Source: Theobroma cacao (Eukaryota; Streptophyta; Magnoliopsida; Malvales; Malvaceae). From it: DNA of 64,000 nucleotides. A program made the position numbers and the translations under genes. Every line of letters starts with the position of its first letter. Positions within the stretch are counted from its first letter, which is position 1. The notes beneath the pieces are model-generated. The model was not told the origin of the DNA. It saw only the letters and a list, made by a program, of their open reading frames with translations, and did no database searches. Shown here in pieces: positions 1 to 10,739 of the stretch. The DNA lies in the NCBI RefSeq assembly GCF_000208745.1, contig NC_030855.1:1170451-1234450 (forward strand), written 5' to 3'.

Positions 1-690
1 CATTTCAAGTTTTGCGATACCATTTAAAGTAGATTCCATGAGTTAGGTGGTTCAACTTGCGAGTTTGGCTTGAATTGGACCCTTGATATTATTAATTTAT
101 GAAATAACAATCTTTGGGCCATACCCTATACAACAATAAGAGACACTTTTGATATTCTTGAAAGGAAAACCGAAAGGCCCCTAGCTAACACTAGCCAATT
201 GGCCCTATGGTGTCTGTGGATTACCGTTGGAGATTGAGCACTTAAAAAACTTGCCTTGATGTTTGAAGGCTTCCATTCATAGGATTTTGAGCTTTGAGAT
301 TTTGACAATTAGGATTTGAAGGTATAACAATATTTTTACTACTAATTAATTACATTTTCTATGTTAAACAAACCAAATATTTGATTTTACTATTGAAAAG
401 GATTTTAAATTCCACTGCAATAGGCTCTTGTTGATTGCATGATTTCCCAACAATCATCACTAGACAACCTTTTAATATCAGGAGCAACAATGGAAAGATG
501 ACTAACCAAGGGGCCTTTTCTCATTTTCCCAACACCCTTAACCACATCAGCATACGTTTTGCGCTGATGATAGGCCTCAAACCTAGAGCCATTTTGAAAA
601 CAATCAGAAGACCTAAAATTCTCAGTCAGTGCAGTCTTATGAAATTCGAGGAGAGAGTATAAGTAGTTATTCACCACATGTTGAGCATTT
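1..690. repeat. Dispersed repeat, first member (left part of block A)
   Basis: This stretch recurs with small changes at 30470-31120 and, shorter or more diverged, at 8680-9070 and 11468-11890. The minus strand of about 405-677 stays open for 90 codons and contains a KTYADVVKGVGKM stretch that vaguely resembles the linker of plant LINE ORF1 proteins; its counterparts at 30867-31115 and 11691-11890 share it. No complete gene is visible. I read it as an old retroelement remnant carried along with the segmental duplications. Confidence 0.6.
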
Positions 691-699
691 TAAAGAAAG

Positions 700-1620
700 T
701 CACAAGACTTTTGACGCAGAAATCTAATGCTTTCTTATGGAAAGGCAAAGATACAAAAGCTACAAGAACTAAAGTTAATTAGCTGGGACTAAGGTTTCCA
801 TCCAAAGAATGAAGGGCGTTTAGCGTTTAGGCATCGAGAAGATCTCTCCTTGGAATAAAGCCTGTATGATGGAAAACCGTTTGGGCTATTCTTATTCAAT
901 CAGGGTCATAACGTGTTGCTTGCATCAAATCTTATATATGCACTAACAGGCAGAAGTCTGTGATCTATTCCTCTGTCTAGTGATTGCTCATGGGGGTGGA
1001 AGAAAATCTTGAAACTAAGAAACTATATCAAACCCTATGTGCAAAACATAATAGATTATGGAAAACCCACAGATTTTTGGTTTGATTGCTGCCAACCTAA
1101 AGGGCCTTTGTTGCTTATGCACTATAATTTCATGATCTCTTCCTTTTCAAGTAAAAATGGTAACTGCACTTGAGTATTTAACTCATTGATTGATACATGA
1201 TCCATTGTCTAAAAAATAATATTCGAATCCTCTTCTCCAATTAAAAAAAAATAAAAGGGACAACTGTAGTTAATGTTGCACTCTTCCCTTTCAAGCAGAA
1301 AGGAACAATTGTCATTAATGCTGCAAGTTTGGTTTGGCCTTTGGCTAGATCAGATGATTTAGTAGAGACTCAATGCTCCTCATATGATGTTATTATTCTT
1401 AATCCGAGACGGAAAGATGAAGCCATCTGGACTTAGTCTAGCAATGGAATGGGAAGTTTACAATCTCTAGTACTTTGAATATCGTTAGACATAGAAAACC
1501 ATCTTCTCTTGAGCCTTATAGAGAAGAAACACTGCTTACCTGTTACTTGAAGAAGAATACAATCGTTCGAGAGATTTTAATAATTTAGATAGATGACATG
1601 ATTTTGAGGTCGAGACAGGA
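700..1620 (+). mobile_element. LINE (L1-type) ORF2 remnant, reverse transcriptase C-terminus/linker
   Basis: Conceptual translation of the plus strand in shifting frames gives pieces typical of the region between reverse transcriptase and the zinc-binding domain of plant L1 elements: SWGWKKILKLRNYIKPY, then IIDYGKPTDFWFDY near 1000-1100, and VWPLARSDDLVETQ followed by RRKDEAIWT near 1330-1435. Frameshifts and stops break it throughout, so it is dead. The same remnant is at 31130-32060 and, from its middle onward, at 38286-39030. The order of motifs is seen; the family assignment rests on known LINE ORF2 layout. Confidence 0.75.
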
Positions 1621-1796
1621 AAGGGGCATGAGATCAGGGTAGGGGATTTGCATTCATAGCTCTATCTTTATACATGTACAAATTAAATTCAAATTATACT
1701 TAAATGACTCTTAATTATCAAATCAATATATAATTAATGACATTCAATAAAAGAAACAAATTAGCAAATCAACGTATTAGTATATAGTTAAAAATT

Positions 1797-2852
1797 AGTC
1801 AAAATACCCACCAAGTTCTGTACCCATGCATTTTATTCATTTAGTCTCTGTACTCAAAATCGAAACAATTTAATTCCTTGATTTTAGCAATTGATATAAT
1901 TTAGTCCCTCTCACTAACGGTATTGAATTTTACTGTTAAAAAGATGATGTCAGCACTGACATCAACATTGATGTGACATATTTTGCTGGTGTGGCATCGA
2001 CTTGATGACATGGCAGCGCCATGTGGCCCTAATATGTTGTCGTGTCAGTGCCACATGGTAGATAAAAAAATTTTTATGCTACGTTATAGAGATTAAATTG
2101 AATAAAAATATATACTATATGGACTAAATTGAACAAAATTGAGATTTTGAGGAACTAAATTGAAAAAAATATTTAAAAATTATAAATCTTTAAGTAGATG
2201 ATAGATATACTTATTAATAAGTTAAATATTTAAGTACAAAAGATTTATGGTGTTATAAATATATATAAATATTTTCTTACTTGATTATTTGATTGTAAAA
2301 TATGTATATTAATTTATCTTCTTTACAAAAATTAAGTTTGAATTCTCCTTCTATAAAAAAAATTTCAAAAAAATTTTCATACATAAAGTCAAATTTAGAT
2401 GAATAACTTGCATTATGTTGAAATAAAATAATATAAAAAACTAAATAATTTTTTCTTTTATTATAATAGCACAAAAATTTGAAATTTATTTGACTTAACT
2501 TTTAACTTGAGTTGAAATTAAATTAGCATAGTGAGTTGACTTAGTTTTTTGTTTGAAAAAAATGAAAAAGGGAGATATAGAGTTAGCGATGATTATAAAA
2601 ATAATTCTTCATTCTGACTTACTTAATTTGGACATGACAAACCTCTTATTATAATCATAAAATCCGAGTTACTTCACCTCTTCAATTTTTTATATATTTT
2701 TTATGTTTTTGTTTTATCTAATATGTCAGGTTATATTCTTTAGGTTGAAATTTCTTAGATTAAAGACTGTATTTATGGTTGATAGAGTTAAATATAATTG
2801 TAAATATTTATACAATTTTATATTGTATTTACAAATTTTTTGTAGATCTAAA
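1797..2852 (+). mobile_element. Mutator-like foldback element, truncated copy A (left arm only)
   Basis: It begins with AGTCAAAATACCCACC next to the same TTAAAAATT flank (1788-1796) seen at the intact copies 32245-34568 and 39162-41157. It carries the left arm with the ATTTAGTCTCTGTACTC-like motif and the TGACATCA/GTGGCA-rich part, then stops abruptly at about 2852, where a DUF4220 fragment begins. The right arm is missing. It is non-coding and cannot move without help from elsewhere. Confidence 0.75.
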
Positions 2853-3195
2853 GTTCACGAATTAAATTGTTACAACCGTATCCCTGACGTTGATCAAGGA
2901 TAAGGCCTGCAAATAAAAATTTTAGCCTCTTGAACAAGCTATCAACTCGAAGTAGGAAGGGGTCAACAAATAGGGCAGCTCCAAATATATCTGCGTCGTT
3001 GTATAGGTATAAACGTAACAAATTGTGTAATGAGGAAGTTCTAAACTGCTTCGCGCTTGAGGTCATGAGCACGTAAGTCCTTTCCCCATACTTGATAAGT
3101 CCTGCAATGAACACTGGAATTGCTATACACGAGAAGGTGGTGTCACGGTCAACCCAAGACCTCAATAACGCATAAATTGCAACTCCAACATTGAA
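2853..3195 (-). pseudogene. DUF4220 gene fragment (cluster copy A)
   Basis: The minus strand matches the segment of the intact gene at about 5603-5930, covering the loop after the fifth membrane segment (motifs IKYGERTYVLM, LLRVDSLFKRLKFLFA, CNNLIREL). Only about 110 codons remain. The reading frame is still largely open, but both ends are cut: one at the junction with the Mutator-like arm, the other in unrelated sequence. It is a relic of another tandem copy of the DUF4220/DUF594 gene and cannot encode a working protein. Confidence 0.85.
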
Positions 3196-3985
3196 AAGCG
3201 CATTAATATGATTCTAGCATTGAAAAGCTGTACATTAATATGATCCTCAACACCTTAGCATTGTAAGTTGTTAGTTGTATTGTTGCAGGAAATACCTGAC
3301 GCAAATGATAGAATTAATCATGTGTGTTTCTTTGCGTGGTGGTTGGTGGTTGCTTTTGAAATTGTGTTTGGCAGTATTCTCGTACAGGGATTCTCACCGG
3401 TCTTATTTAGATATTAAGAGGTGATTGCTTTATGGTTGATTTTGGTCGTAAGCTTGTATTGGCGGGAGGTGTTTTGGGCGGGTTTTGTTTTGCTTTGAAT
3501 TCATCTATGAGGCTGTGTGTGTAATGGGATTGTACTTGGGCAGGTGGCGAAACAGGGGGTTTGTTGCATTTTTTTAGTGGGGATCTGGGTGGGACAATGG
3601 GGCAATATAGTGACTGATTTGGTTTTGTTGGGGTGAGGTTTCTTCCAAAAGTTACGGCTGTCTCGTGGTTCTCGTTATATGATTACAGTGGTGTTGTGAG
3701 TTTTTTGCAAGGGATATAATTTGGAAGAGTTTTCTTGGCAGCAGGGGCGCAAATCTGATTCCACGTTGTCTTTAGGATACGTTCACTCGGCAGGATTTGG
3801 ATGTTTACTGCCTAGGTTGGATTCTTAGTGTTGTTTTTGATGGCTAGGGCTATGGAAATTGCTGTTATAGGACTATGGTGTTTGTATCAAGTGCTTTGCT
3901 CCTTGCCTTGAGCAATTCCTCTCATATGAACTGTCTCTTTTCATGACTTGGCTTTATGCAAAGTTTTATGTATCACAGTGATGTT
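3196..3985 (+). repeat. G/T-rich non-coding stretch, LINE 3' UTR-like
   Basis: About 0.8 kb of plus-strand G+T-rich sequence (many TTTGG, GGTGG and GTTTTG runs) stands out from the AT-rich surroundings. No open frame of note occurs. This composition is common in the 3' untranslated part of plant L1 elements, but I see no poly(A) tail that settles it. Confidence 0.3.
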
Positions 3986-4315
3986 TATAAAATAATCTTT
4001 GACTGAGTAAACAATAAATAAACGGTAAAACTAAATATCAAAACTCAAGTGTTTTATTGAATAATTTTGACAATATAAATCATTGAATATCTAATAGAAA
4101 TGTGCTCAAATTATAAGATCTAAAATGAAATACTTCACTTTAAATATATGAATGCGCTGAAATTACAATGATATATTAAAAACAAAATCCTTAAGATGGT
4201 ATAAAATGATTATTTTATGTCAACAACTATTTCTTCGAGTTCAAAATTTGACACATAAGTATACATGTTAAAAAATGCCATTAACAGATAATTAAGCTTC
4301 AATTTTTGAATGATC
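3986..4315. other. AT-rich 3' flank of the DUF4220 gene
   Basis: No gene or recognisable repeat is seen. It lies directly downstream of the minus-strand DUF4220/DUF594 gene and should hold its 3' UTR. Several AATAAA-like strings on the minus strand could serve as poly(A) signals, but none can be singled out. Confidence 0.4.
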
Positions 4316-6286
4316 CTATGGTTGACGATGATGACTGATCTTAATTCTTTCCCACCATGTCAATAACTTCTTCTTAGGGAGTTGGCGAAGGGATAATTGC
4401 CCATCTCGGTATTGGCCACTGATGCCAAAATGTGCCATAAGAAGGCAAACGTGAGTGAGCAGTTGTCCGCCTTTGGCGAGTTGGCGACCATGCTCTTTCC
4501 ATCCACAATGACCTGCGGCATATGTCAATAGTTCTACCCACACTTTATTCATCATCTCCCACTTTTCTTTCCTTCCCCGGTTTCTCTTGTTCAGATTTTG
4601 CAATTGTTTCGCAAGATCGCGACCCTTCAAAAGGATACTAGACTCATCAGATCGAAGTTCTTCCAATTTTGGACCCCCTTCAAGCAACTCTTGGTAGGCT
4701 TTTTCTATTTGTATGTCTCTCTTTTCTTTAAAAAAATCGAAGACCTCCTCACAGGCCTTTCTGTATCTTATTTCACCAATCCCTTTGGGCAACATTTTTG
4801 AACGCAAGACGAAAAGATAAAGCATGTACTCCGATAGGCATCTGCTGATTTTGCTGTATTCATTAATGAGACTATAGAGATCAGTTGTCTTAATATCATC
4901 ATAGTAACAGAGCTGGGTAGCAATGTGCCAAAGAAGAATGCTTTCGTCAAATTCTACATCAACGGTGCTCCATTTAAGCTCATCAAGGAGCTTCATTTCA
5001 TTAAGTACACATTCACCTCTGTAATTCAATACTTTGCTGCTTAATTCGGTATTATCGAAATCTTCAAGCTCTTTAGTTCTCCTATCTAGTTGATGGAAGA
5101 TAAGGCATTTTAGATCGTCATCTATCCCTTGCTGCCATTCCACATTCTGATGCTTCTCTAACATTTCATAGATGCCAAGTAACTTTTTAACTATAATCCA
5201 CTTGGTTGCCTCCTTTTGAAGGCAAAAGCTCACAAGGTTGCACTTGGCTATGCTTCTAGACCACCTCCTACCCTTTCTCACTCGTTTTAAATGACATTTT
5301 TTTTGCACAACTAGCCAAAGCTTTAGCCAGTCAGAGGAAGTAAGCATGAGCAGCGCATAAACCTCCAGAACAACAGCTCCAACCAGCAATAGGTAAGTTA
5401 CGAACCTGTCCACCGGTGAGTATTCATGCTCATCGATGATGATTGAGAAGGTAACCAATGCAGAAACAGAGGCCAAACAAGTAATGCAGCGGAAAAAGAT
5501 ACCAAAACATGAGTAGACTAGTCTTGCTTTGGTGTAGAGCAAATCATACAAAAGTCCCAGCTCATATTCTACCACTTCGAAGGCCACTCTTGGTTCAAGT
5601 TCACGAATTAATTTGTTGCAAAGGTATCTCTGATTTTGATCGAGGAGAAGGTCTGCAAATAAAAATTTTAGCCTCTTGAACAAGCTATCAACTCGAAGTA
5701 GGAACGAGTCAGCTCTAAACATTTCTGCCCCGCTGTCTTCATATAAACGTAACAAATTGTCTAATGAGGAAGTTCTAAACTGCTTCGTGCTTGAGGACAT
5801 GAGCACGTAAGTCCTTTCCCCATACTTGATAATTCCTGCAATGAACACTGGAATGGCTATACACGAGAAGGTAGTGTCACCGTCAACCCAAGACCTCAAT
5901 AACACATAAATTGCAACTCCAATCTCAAAAACGAGGCCAACAAAATGCCTTAGCCACAACTCATTGTCTTCTAAGGAGTAAGCAGTAATAGTGTCTGGGC
6001 CACCGAGGTGCAAGAGAAGGAATGGAGCCCAAAATGACTGGAGTGAGTGGTTTTGATTCGGAGCATTACTTCCCAGGGACCTGGCAAGAATGCCCAATGC
6101 AACAGTTGCCACCCAATCTGCTGACAAGTATGCAGACCAAACAATGAAGTTGATCCATGTACTTGTCGTACTCTTTCTTTTGGAACCAAAGGCAATGAGT
6201 ATTACTTGTAATGAGAGGCTGAGTAAAACCAGCACTCGCATCTCCCATCCATTCCAAAGTTTAATCGCTGTTTCAACGATCGCCAT
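4316..6286 (-). CDS. DUF4220/DUF594 family membrane protein, intact copy
   Basis: A 656-residue single-exon coding region. The N-terminal half is the DUF4220 region: hydrophobic segments at about residues 18-33, 44-66, 85-102, 117-130 and 139-161, with the family hallmark GGPDTITAYSLEDNELW at 96-112; two further hydrophobic segments follow at about 262-284 and 295-316. The C-terminal half is soluble and ends in DUF594, with ESILLWHIATQLC at 448-460 and VWVELLTYAAGHC at 582-594. Family members are plant-specific integral membrane proteins of unknown biochemical function, usually in tandem clusters. The ATG at 6286 is favoured because both cluster copies start here, 18 bases after a conserved TTTTAG splice acceptor. 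Three damaged relatives lie at 2853-3195, 14790-18717 and 19292-21282. Length and conserved motifs suggest it is functional; no substrate can be inferred. Confidence 0.92.
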   Translation of the reverse strand: MAIVETAIKLWNGWEMRVLVLLSLSLQVILIAFGSKRKSTTSTWINFIVWSAYLSADWVATVALGILARSLGSNAPNQNHSLQSFWAPFLLLHLGGPDTITAYSLEDNELWLRHFVGLVFEIGVAIYVLLRSWVDGDTTFSCIAIPVFIAGIIKYGERTYVLMSSSTKQFRTSSLDNLLRLYEDSGAEMFRADSFLLRVDSLFKRLKFLFADLLLDQNQRYLCNKLIRELEPRVAFEVVEYELGLLYDLLYTKARLVYSCFGIFFRCITCLASVSALVTFSIIIDEHEYSPVDRFVTYLLLVGAVVLEVYALLMLTSSDWLKLWLVVQKKCHLKRVRKGRRWSRSIAKCNLVSFCLQKEATKWIIVKKLLGIYEMLEKHQNVEWQQGIDDDLKCLIFHQLDRRTKELEDFDNTELSSKVLNYRGECVLNEMKLLDELKWSTVDVEFDESILLWHIATQLCYYDDIKTTDLYSLINEYSKISRCLSEYMLYLFVLRSKMLPKGIGEIRYRKACEEVFDFFKEKRDIQIEKAYQELLEGGPKLEELRSDESSILLKGRDLAKQLQNLNKRNRGRKEKWEMMNKVWVELLTYAAGHCGWKEHGRQLAKGGQLLTHVCLLMAHFGISGQYRDGQLSLRQLPKKKLLTWWERIKISHHRQP

Positions 6287-6304
6287 TGCTGGTCTCTTCT
6301 TTGC

Positions 6305-7570
6305 CTAAAACATAAAATAGTGTTTGCATCTATAAGTATATTCATTTTGTGAAATCCCAAAAAGCGAACATAGGAAGATGGACAAAGAAAAAAAGAAGAT
6401 GAGAGCATTATCTTTTCAAATTTCTTTATTATTCTAATTCCATGATGTATTTTTTGTTATCAATTTCTTAATTTAAGAGTTTGTTAATATACGAATGGTG
6501 TGTATTAATTAATATAATAGGATGACAATATTATATTTTAGAAAAATAAACAACCAATGAGATATATAAATATAATAATTTTATTAATTTTTGACAGATA
6601 ATTTTCATTAATAAGATGTTTAGCAATTAAAAGTTAATTAATTTTAAATAATAATATAGTAAAAATTAATTAATTATAAAAGAGATCTAATTCCATAATC
6701 ACATGTATATTATTATTTATTATATATTTACTATTATTAATATCATTTAAATAAAAAAGTGTGCAATGAAGAGTAGTACTGATTAATGGTTATATTAGCA
6801 ATATGCTAAAATTAAAGAAATTGCATTTAACTTATTGACTCTTTTTACAAAATTTTATGTTTTGGTCAATTCTATAAAACTTATAATTTTATATGTTACT
6901 TCTAATTATATATGAAATATCTCTTCTTATATACTTGCAATCACCATGTATTTTTAGTTGGATATAAAATTTATCGAAACTCACTATTTATGTTAATCTT
7001 ATAATTATTTAAAGTCTCGAATCATTTAATATAATACAAATTTTAGTTTGTGATACAGTTAAATTTAAATTTTATGAAGAATAATTTTTTTTTTATGAAA
7101 ATGGGATTCAAACTCATACTTTTAAGTAAAGAGATCATTCACTAACTAATAAGTCAAATGCTCAAATGCTTATAAAAAATAATTTACTTTAATTAAAAGT
7201 TCAAGGTTAATAAGAAAAAAGACAGATAAAAATTAGACAGTTCGTGCATTAATTGTAACATATAAAGAATTCCACCCAAAAAAAGTTAATATATAAAGAA
7301 TTAATAGAGAGTTATGTATGTACACAATTATAATTATTAAGGTTTATCTTTAAATATTAAAAGAATAAGAGGATTTTTTTTTTTTTTGCTCAGCAATAAG
7401 AGGATTTGAACTCAACTTTTTTTAAAGAAAAAACATACACTTACTTTTAAGTTAAATACTCAAATTCATTATTATAAAGTAAAATTTTAAAGTCCTAATA
7501 TGATCAAATCAAATTGATTGTGGCTCTAACATGATATTACTTTTGAGTCTTAATCAACAAATCCACTCAC
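6305..7570 (-). other. Candidate 5' UTR intron of the DUF4220 gene
   Basis: On the minus strand a CTTTCCAG/GTGAGT donor (GT at 7570-7569) and a pyrimidine-rich TATGTTTTAG/GC acceptor (AG at 6306-6305) bracket 1266 bases, with the ATG 18 bases into the next exon. The pseudogene copy keeps both sites (acceptor at 21302-21301, donor at 22994). The interior is AT-rich and matches 21400-22200 and 24183-24950 over long stretches. The intron is inferred from site conservation; no transcript was seen. Confidence 0.5.
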
Positions 7571-8410
7571 CTGGAAAGTACAACCCCCAAGAAGTGGTGA
7601 AGCTGAGTGGAAACTGGCTTGATGCTTCCTGAGCCAATGCGCCTTTGACTAAAAGGAATGAAAACTTTTAAGTACTAATGTGATCAAATCAAATAAGTAG
7701 GCAAAAATATTCCAATTCCCTAATCAAATGCCTTTAAAAAAAAAATCAAATAAGCAGGCACACAATCTAACATCATATTAATTACGCATGAAGTCCTGAT
7801 CAATTGATAATATTTATACATTTCCTATGATCAATCTAACATCATTTTCTCCTCGATCCTCCTTTTGTAGCTGATTCGGTGCTGATGCGGATTAACTGTT
7901 TTTTATATTTTTCAGTGTCGGTGTGTTGTGGACTTCATCTGTGCTTAATCTCAGCTTATATTCTGCATTGGTTTATAAAGTGCTGCAAGTAATGAAATAG
8001 CTCTATCGGTTGGGATATTGTTTTATTTTTGTTTTCTTAGTTTGCTGGTTCAGTTACAGACTTTTTTATAATTAGAGGTGGAAAGATTGAAACTTTACTT
8101 TTCATATACTAACTAATGAGTCAAATGTTCGAGTGTATATTTAGTTGCAAACTTATTTACATATCAATCTTTTTTTTCTTTTTAAAAGGTGATTTATTGA
8201 ATTGCTTCCAAGCCAACACGTCATAGGTAGTCTTTAGCTAATTGTCTTAAGACTCCCAATGACATAAAAGGTTTGGCTTGAGTGTAAACTTGTACAATTG
8301 CCAACACTCAGCCACATAAAAAGAAATTGGCGGCTCTTACTAGAGAACTACCTTGCTACTTAATAAAATTGAATTCTGATTAAGCAAAAAAAAATTAATA
8401 AAAATTATAA
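6413..8410. repeat. Segmental duplication upstream of the DUF4220 genes, copy 1
   Basis: This stretch parallels 21411-23410 (upstream of the pseudogene) and, from about 6711 on, 24183-25830, which is the closer match. Shared landmarks are the AAACAACCAATGAGATATATA string, the type I leader module, and a TGATGAAATAGCTCTATC-like segment near 7985. The duplications carry the whole upstream region, not just the coding sequence. Confidence 0.8.
7565..7680 (-). promoter_or_regulatory. Type I leader-exon module, copy 1 (likely 5' exon of the DUF4220 gene)
   Basis: Read on the minus strand, the module runs from a TACTTAAAAG string through TCAAAGGCGCATTGGCTC and CACCACTTCTTGGGGG to a CCAG/GTGAGT donor. 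The same arrangement, with the GTGAGT intact, occurs at 10395, 11942, 22989 and 24978. Position and donor fit a non-coding first exon of the gene at 4316-6286. The start of transcription is not known, and a transposon origin of the module remains possible. Confidence 0.5.
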
Positions 8411-8414
8411 AATA

Positions 8415-8460
8415 TCAGCCAATGTGCCTTTAATGAAAACAATGAAAGACACTCATAATA
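8415..8460 (-). repeat. Type II leader module, truncated copy
   Basis: Only the CAGCCAATGTGCCTTT/AATGAAAACAATGAAAGAC part of the type II module is kept; the donor side is missing and the TATA part is cut short. It pairs with the type I copy at 7565. Confidence 0.55.
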
Positions 8461-8479
8461 CAGCATGTCTCCTGAAATA

Positions 8480-8680
8480 TGAGTTCAAGGGAATATATAA
8501 AGGTCTAAGCTGCAAAAAATGCATGTAAAATATTATTACTTGCTGAGCAAAAAAAGAAATAATTATTACTTACTCGGATTTTGTTAATTAGTGTATTTAA
8601 TTAATTAAAAACAATTATTAAAATATTATTTTTTACATTTATTTGTATTTTATAATTTTTTATAACTAAAAAAAAAATTC
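8480..8680. other. AT-rich spacer
   Basis: It holds only the sequence that elsewhere follows type II modules (a GCATGTAAAATATTATTA string, compare 12547 and 24012). No gene is visible. Confidence 0.4.
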
Positions 8681-9070
8681 AAGTAGACCTATTCATGGAG
8701 TAGGCGTCTTAAAACATTTCTATTATGAAATAAGAGTCTTTAGGGCGTAGTTATACAACAATTAGAGATACGTTTGGCATTCTTAAGAAGAAAACTGAGA
8801 GCCCCTTATCTAGCACTAGCCAATTGATCTTACCGTTTGTGTGAATTAGCATCAGAGGGTGGACACTTGAAAAATTTGTGATTTGCGACAACACTCCTTT
8901 GTGCTTGGATGTTTCGTTCATAAGGTTTTGAACTTTAAGATTTTGAGATATGAGATTTGTAGGTATAACAATCTTTTTATTACTAGTTGGGGTTTCCTAT
9001 GTTAAAGAAACCAAATTTTGATCTTTCTATCAAAAAAATTTTGAATACCGTTACACTTTGCTCTTGTTGG
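8680..9070. repeat. Dispersed repeat, second member
   Basis: Diverged version of the beginning of blocks A and B (1-430, 30470-30870), recognisable by AGACCTATTCATGGAGTAGG, the GGCATTCTTAAGAAGAAAAC part and CACTAGCCAATTGATCTTA. No coding potential is seen. Confidence 0.6.
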
Positions 9071-9366
9071 TCTCAAATTTAAATCTTGCGATGGGTGTTG
9101 TATGATCTATGGATGGGAAAAAAGAACCTCTCAAACTATAGTCCAAAATTATACATACAAAAAAAATTAATATATTAATGAAATTAGAGATAAATAATTA
9201 TTATAGTTTCGTTGATTCTTTAAATGGAAATTCTTGTATATGAAAGTTCTTTATGTTTGGCAATATATAATAATATTTGCAAGTTGGTTGAAAATGGATC
9301 AATTTAAGCATGAATTCAATCAACAAAAAAAAAATTACAATTATATAAGTTTGATTCAGTTCCTAT

Positions 9367-10290
9367 ATGAACCGTTTAGGTAGTCTATGCATTAATTGTC
9401 ACATCACCAGTCTAACCAATTCTTGGTTAAGAAAGCTATGGAGGTTATATATAGGAGTTCAATCTCAAGCAGGCAACCTGAGGGCTTGGTATTCTTCTAT
9501 CTGGAAGTTAACTGTTCCCCCTGTGCTTTTTTTGGTTAGTGGTGTTGCATTGGAAATCATTCCCACAAAAAGCTTCTTAAGGACCAGGGGAATTTCCTTT
9601 GAACATGAGGATGTTTTATGTTCACGGTGTAGACAAATAGAGGAAGAATATGCACAAATCTTACTCTCTTGTGAGTTCTAGTAGGCGATACGGAGTCGTG
9701 TTTTCTGTTGATGGGGATTTCTGTGGGTTGCTCCTCTTCTATGCAATCAATGGTGGAATTTTGCAGAAACCTTTTTTCATAGCACCTTGAGAAAAAGGTG
9801 GATAGCTATGATAGGAGCTACGGTAAGGTCTTTATGGTTCGCTAGAAACAATTTGATTTTTAACACTATGAAATAGAGAATGAGAATGCTATTGCGGAGA
9901 TAGGATGGTGGACTATGCCTTGAATGTTGACTAGGTCAAAGAAGACGTGGACCTGAGAAAAGGGGTTGTTTGGACTCTCCCAAGTGAAGATGATCTGAAA
10001 TTCAATGTGGATGGTCCTATTAGAGGTAAGTCGAGGGTAATGAGCTGTAAGGTTGTGCTTAGGGACAGTAATCGTAATGTAATGGGTCTGTTCTTTGGTC
10101 CTTTAGGTGAACTTGAGTCTAACAAAAGCTGAAATTCTAGCTATTGGAACTGCTTTACAATTTTATGCTGCGTCCCAGTAAAAAAGTACGAAATCTTTGG
10201 TGATAGATTCAAATTCTTGTGTTGCACTTTTATGGGCATTAAAATCAGATTGTACACCATGAGTATTGTGGGAGGGTCAAAATATATGTA
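9367..10290 (+). mobile_element. LINE (L1-type) ORF2 3' remnant: zinc-binding and RNase H parts
   Basis: The first 104 codons read like the reverse-transcriptase zinc-binding domain: SIWKLTVPP, then IPTKSFLRTRGI, then LCSRCRQIEEEYAQILLSCEF with paired cysteines. About 260 bases further on, FNVDGPIRGKS and LRDSNRNVMG (9990-10090), followed by AEILAIGTALQFYAA and SLVIDSNSCVALLWAL, mark a plant-LINE RNase H domain. The order matches the C-terminal half of L1 ORF2. Stops and frame changes between the blocks show that it is dead. No clear poly(A) tail was found downstream. Confidence 0.85.
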
Positions 10291-10394
10291 GTGTTATTTG
10301 TTGAAAGGGTAGTATCATTATTTATAAAATTGAATATAAAAAGGGGTGGTCAGTTGTCAAATAACGCAAGAGAGTGTGCATGTGTGTTTGTCTT

Positions 10395-10512
10395 ACTCAC
10401 CTGGAAAATTTTACAGCCCCCAACAAGTGGTGATGCAGAGTGGAAACCGCTTTGATGCTTCCAGAGCCAACCCGCCTTTGACTGAAAGCAATGAAACGTT
10501 TAAGTAGTAATA
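10395..10512 (-). repeat. Type I leader-exon module, copy 2
   Basis: The minus-strand CCAG/GTGAGT donor at 10401-10395 is preserved, as are CACCACTTGTTGGGGG and TCAAAGGCGGGTTGGCTC. No DUF4220 coding exon follows directly; the next acceptor downstream on the minus strand would be that of the intact gene, 4 kb away. Confidence 0.55.
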
Positions 10513-10618
10513 TCAAATCAAATAAGTAGGAACACAATGTAGCATCGTATTACTCTTAAGTCCTGATCAATTGATAAAAAAATATTAATAAAAATAAAAC
10601 AAAAAAAGATATACAAAA

Positions 10619-10728
10619 TTACCCCCAGGAGCTGGTGAAGGAATGCTGGACCCTCCTTTGATGCTTTCTAAGTAGCCAATGTGCCTTGAATGGGAACAAT
10701 GAAAGAGACTCATAAATTTATAGCAGTG
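10619..10728 (-). repeat. Type II leader module with TATA-like box, copy 2
   Basis: On the minus strand, GCTATAAATTTATGAGTCTC (near 10713-10724) is followed by CCATTCAAGGCACATTGGCT, GCATCAAAGGAGG and CTTCACCAGCTCCTGGGGG, then GTAATT instead of the usual GTGAG donor. It is related to the type I module, so the two are ancient duplicates of one leader. Confidence 0.5.
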
Positions 10729-10739
10729 AAGAAAAGTTC

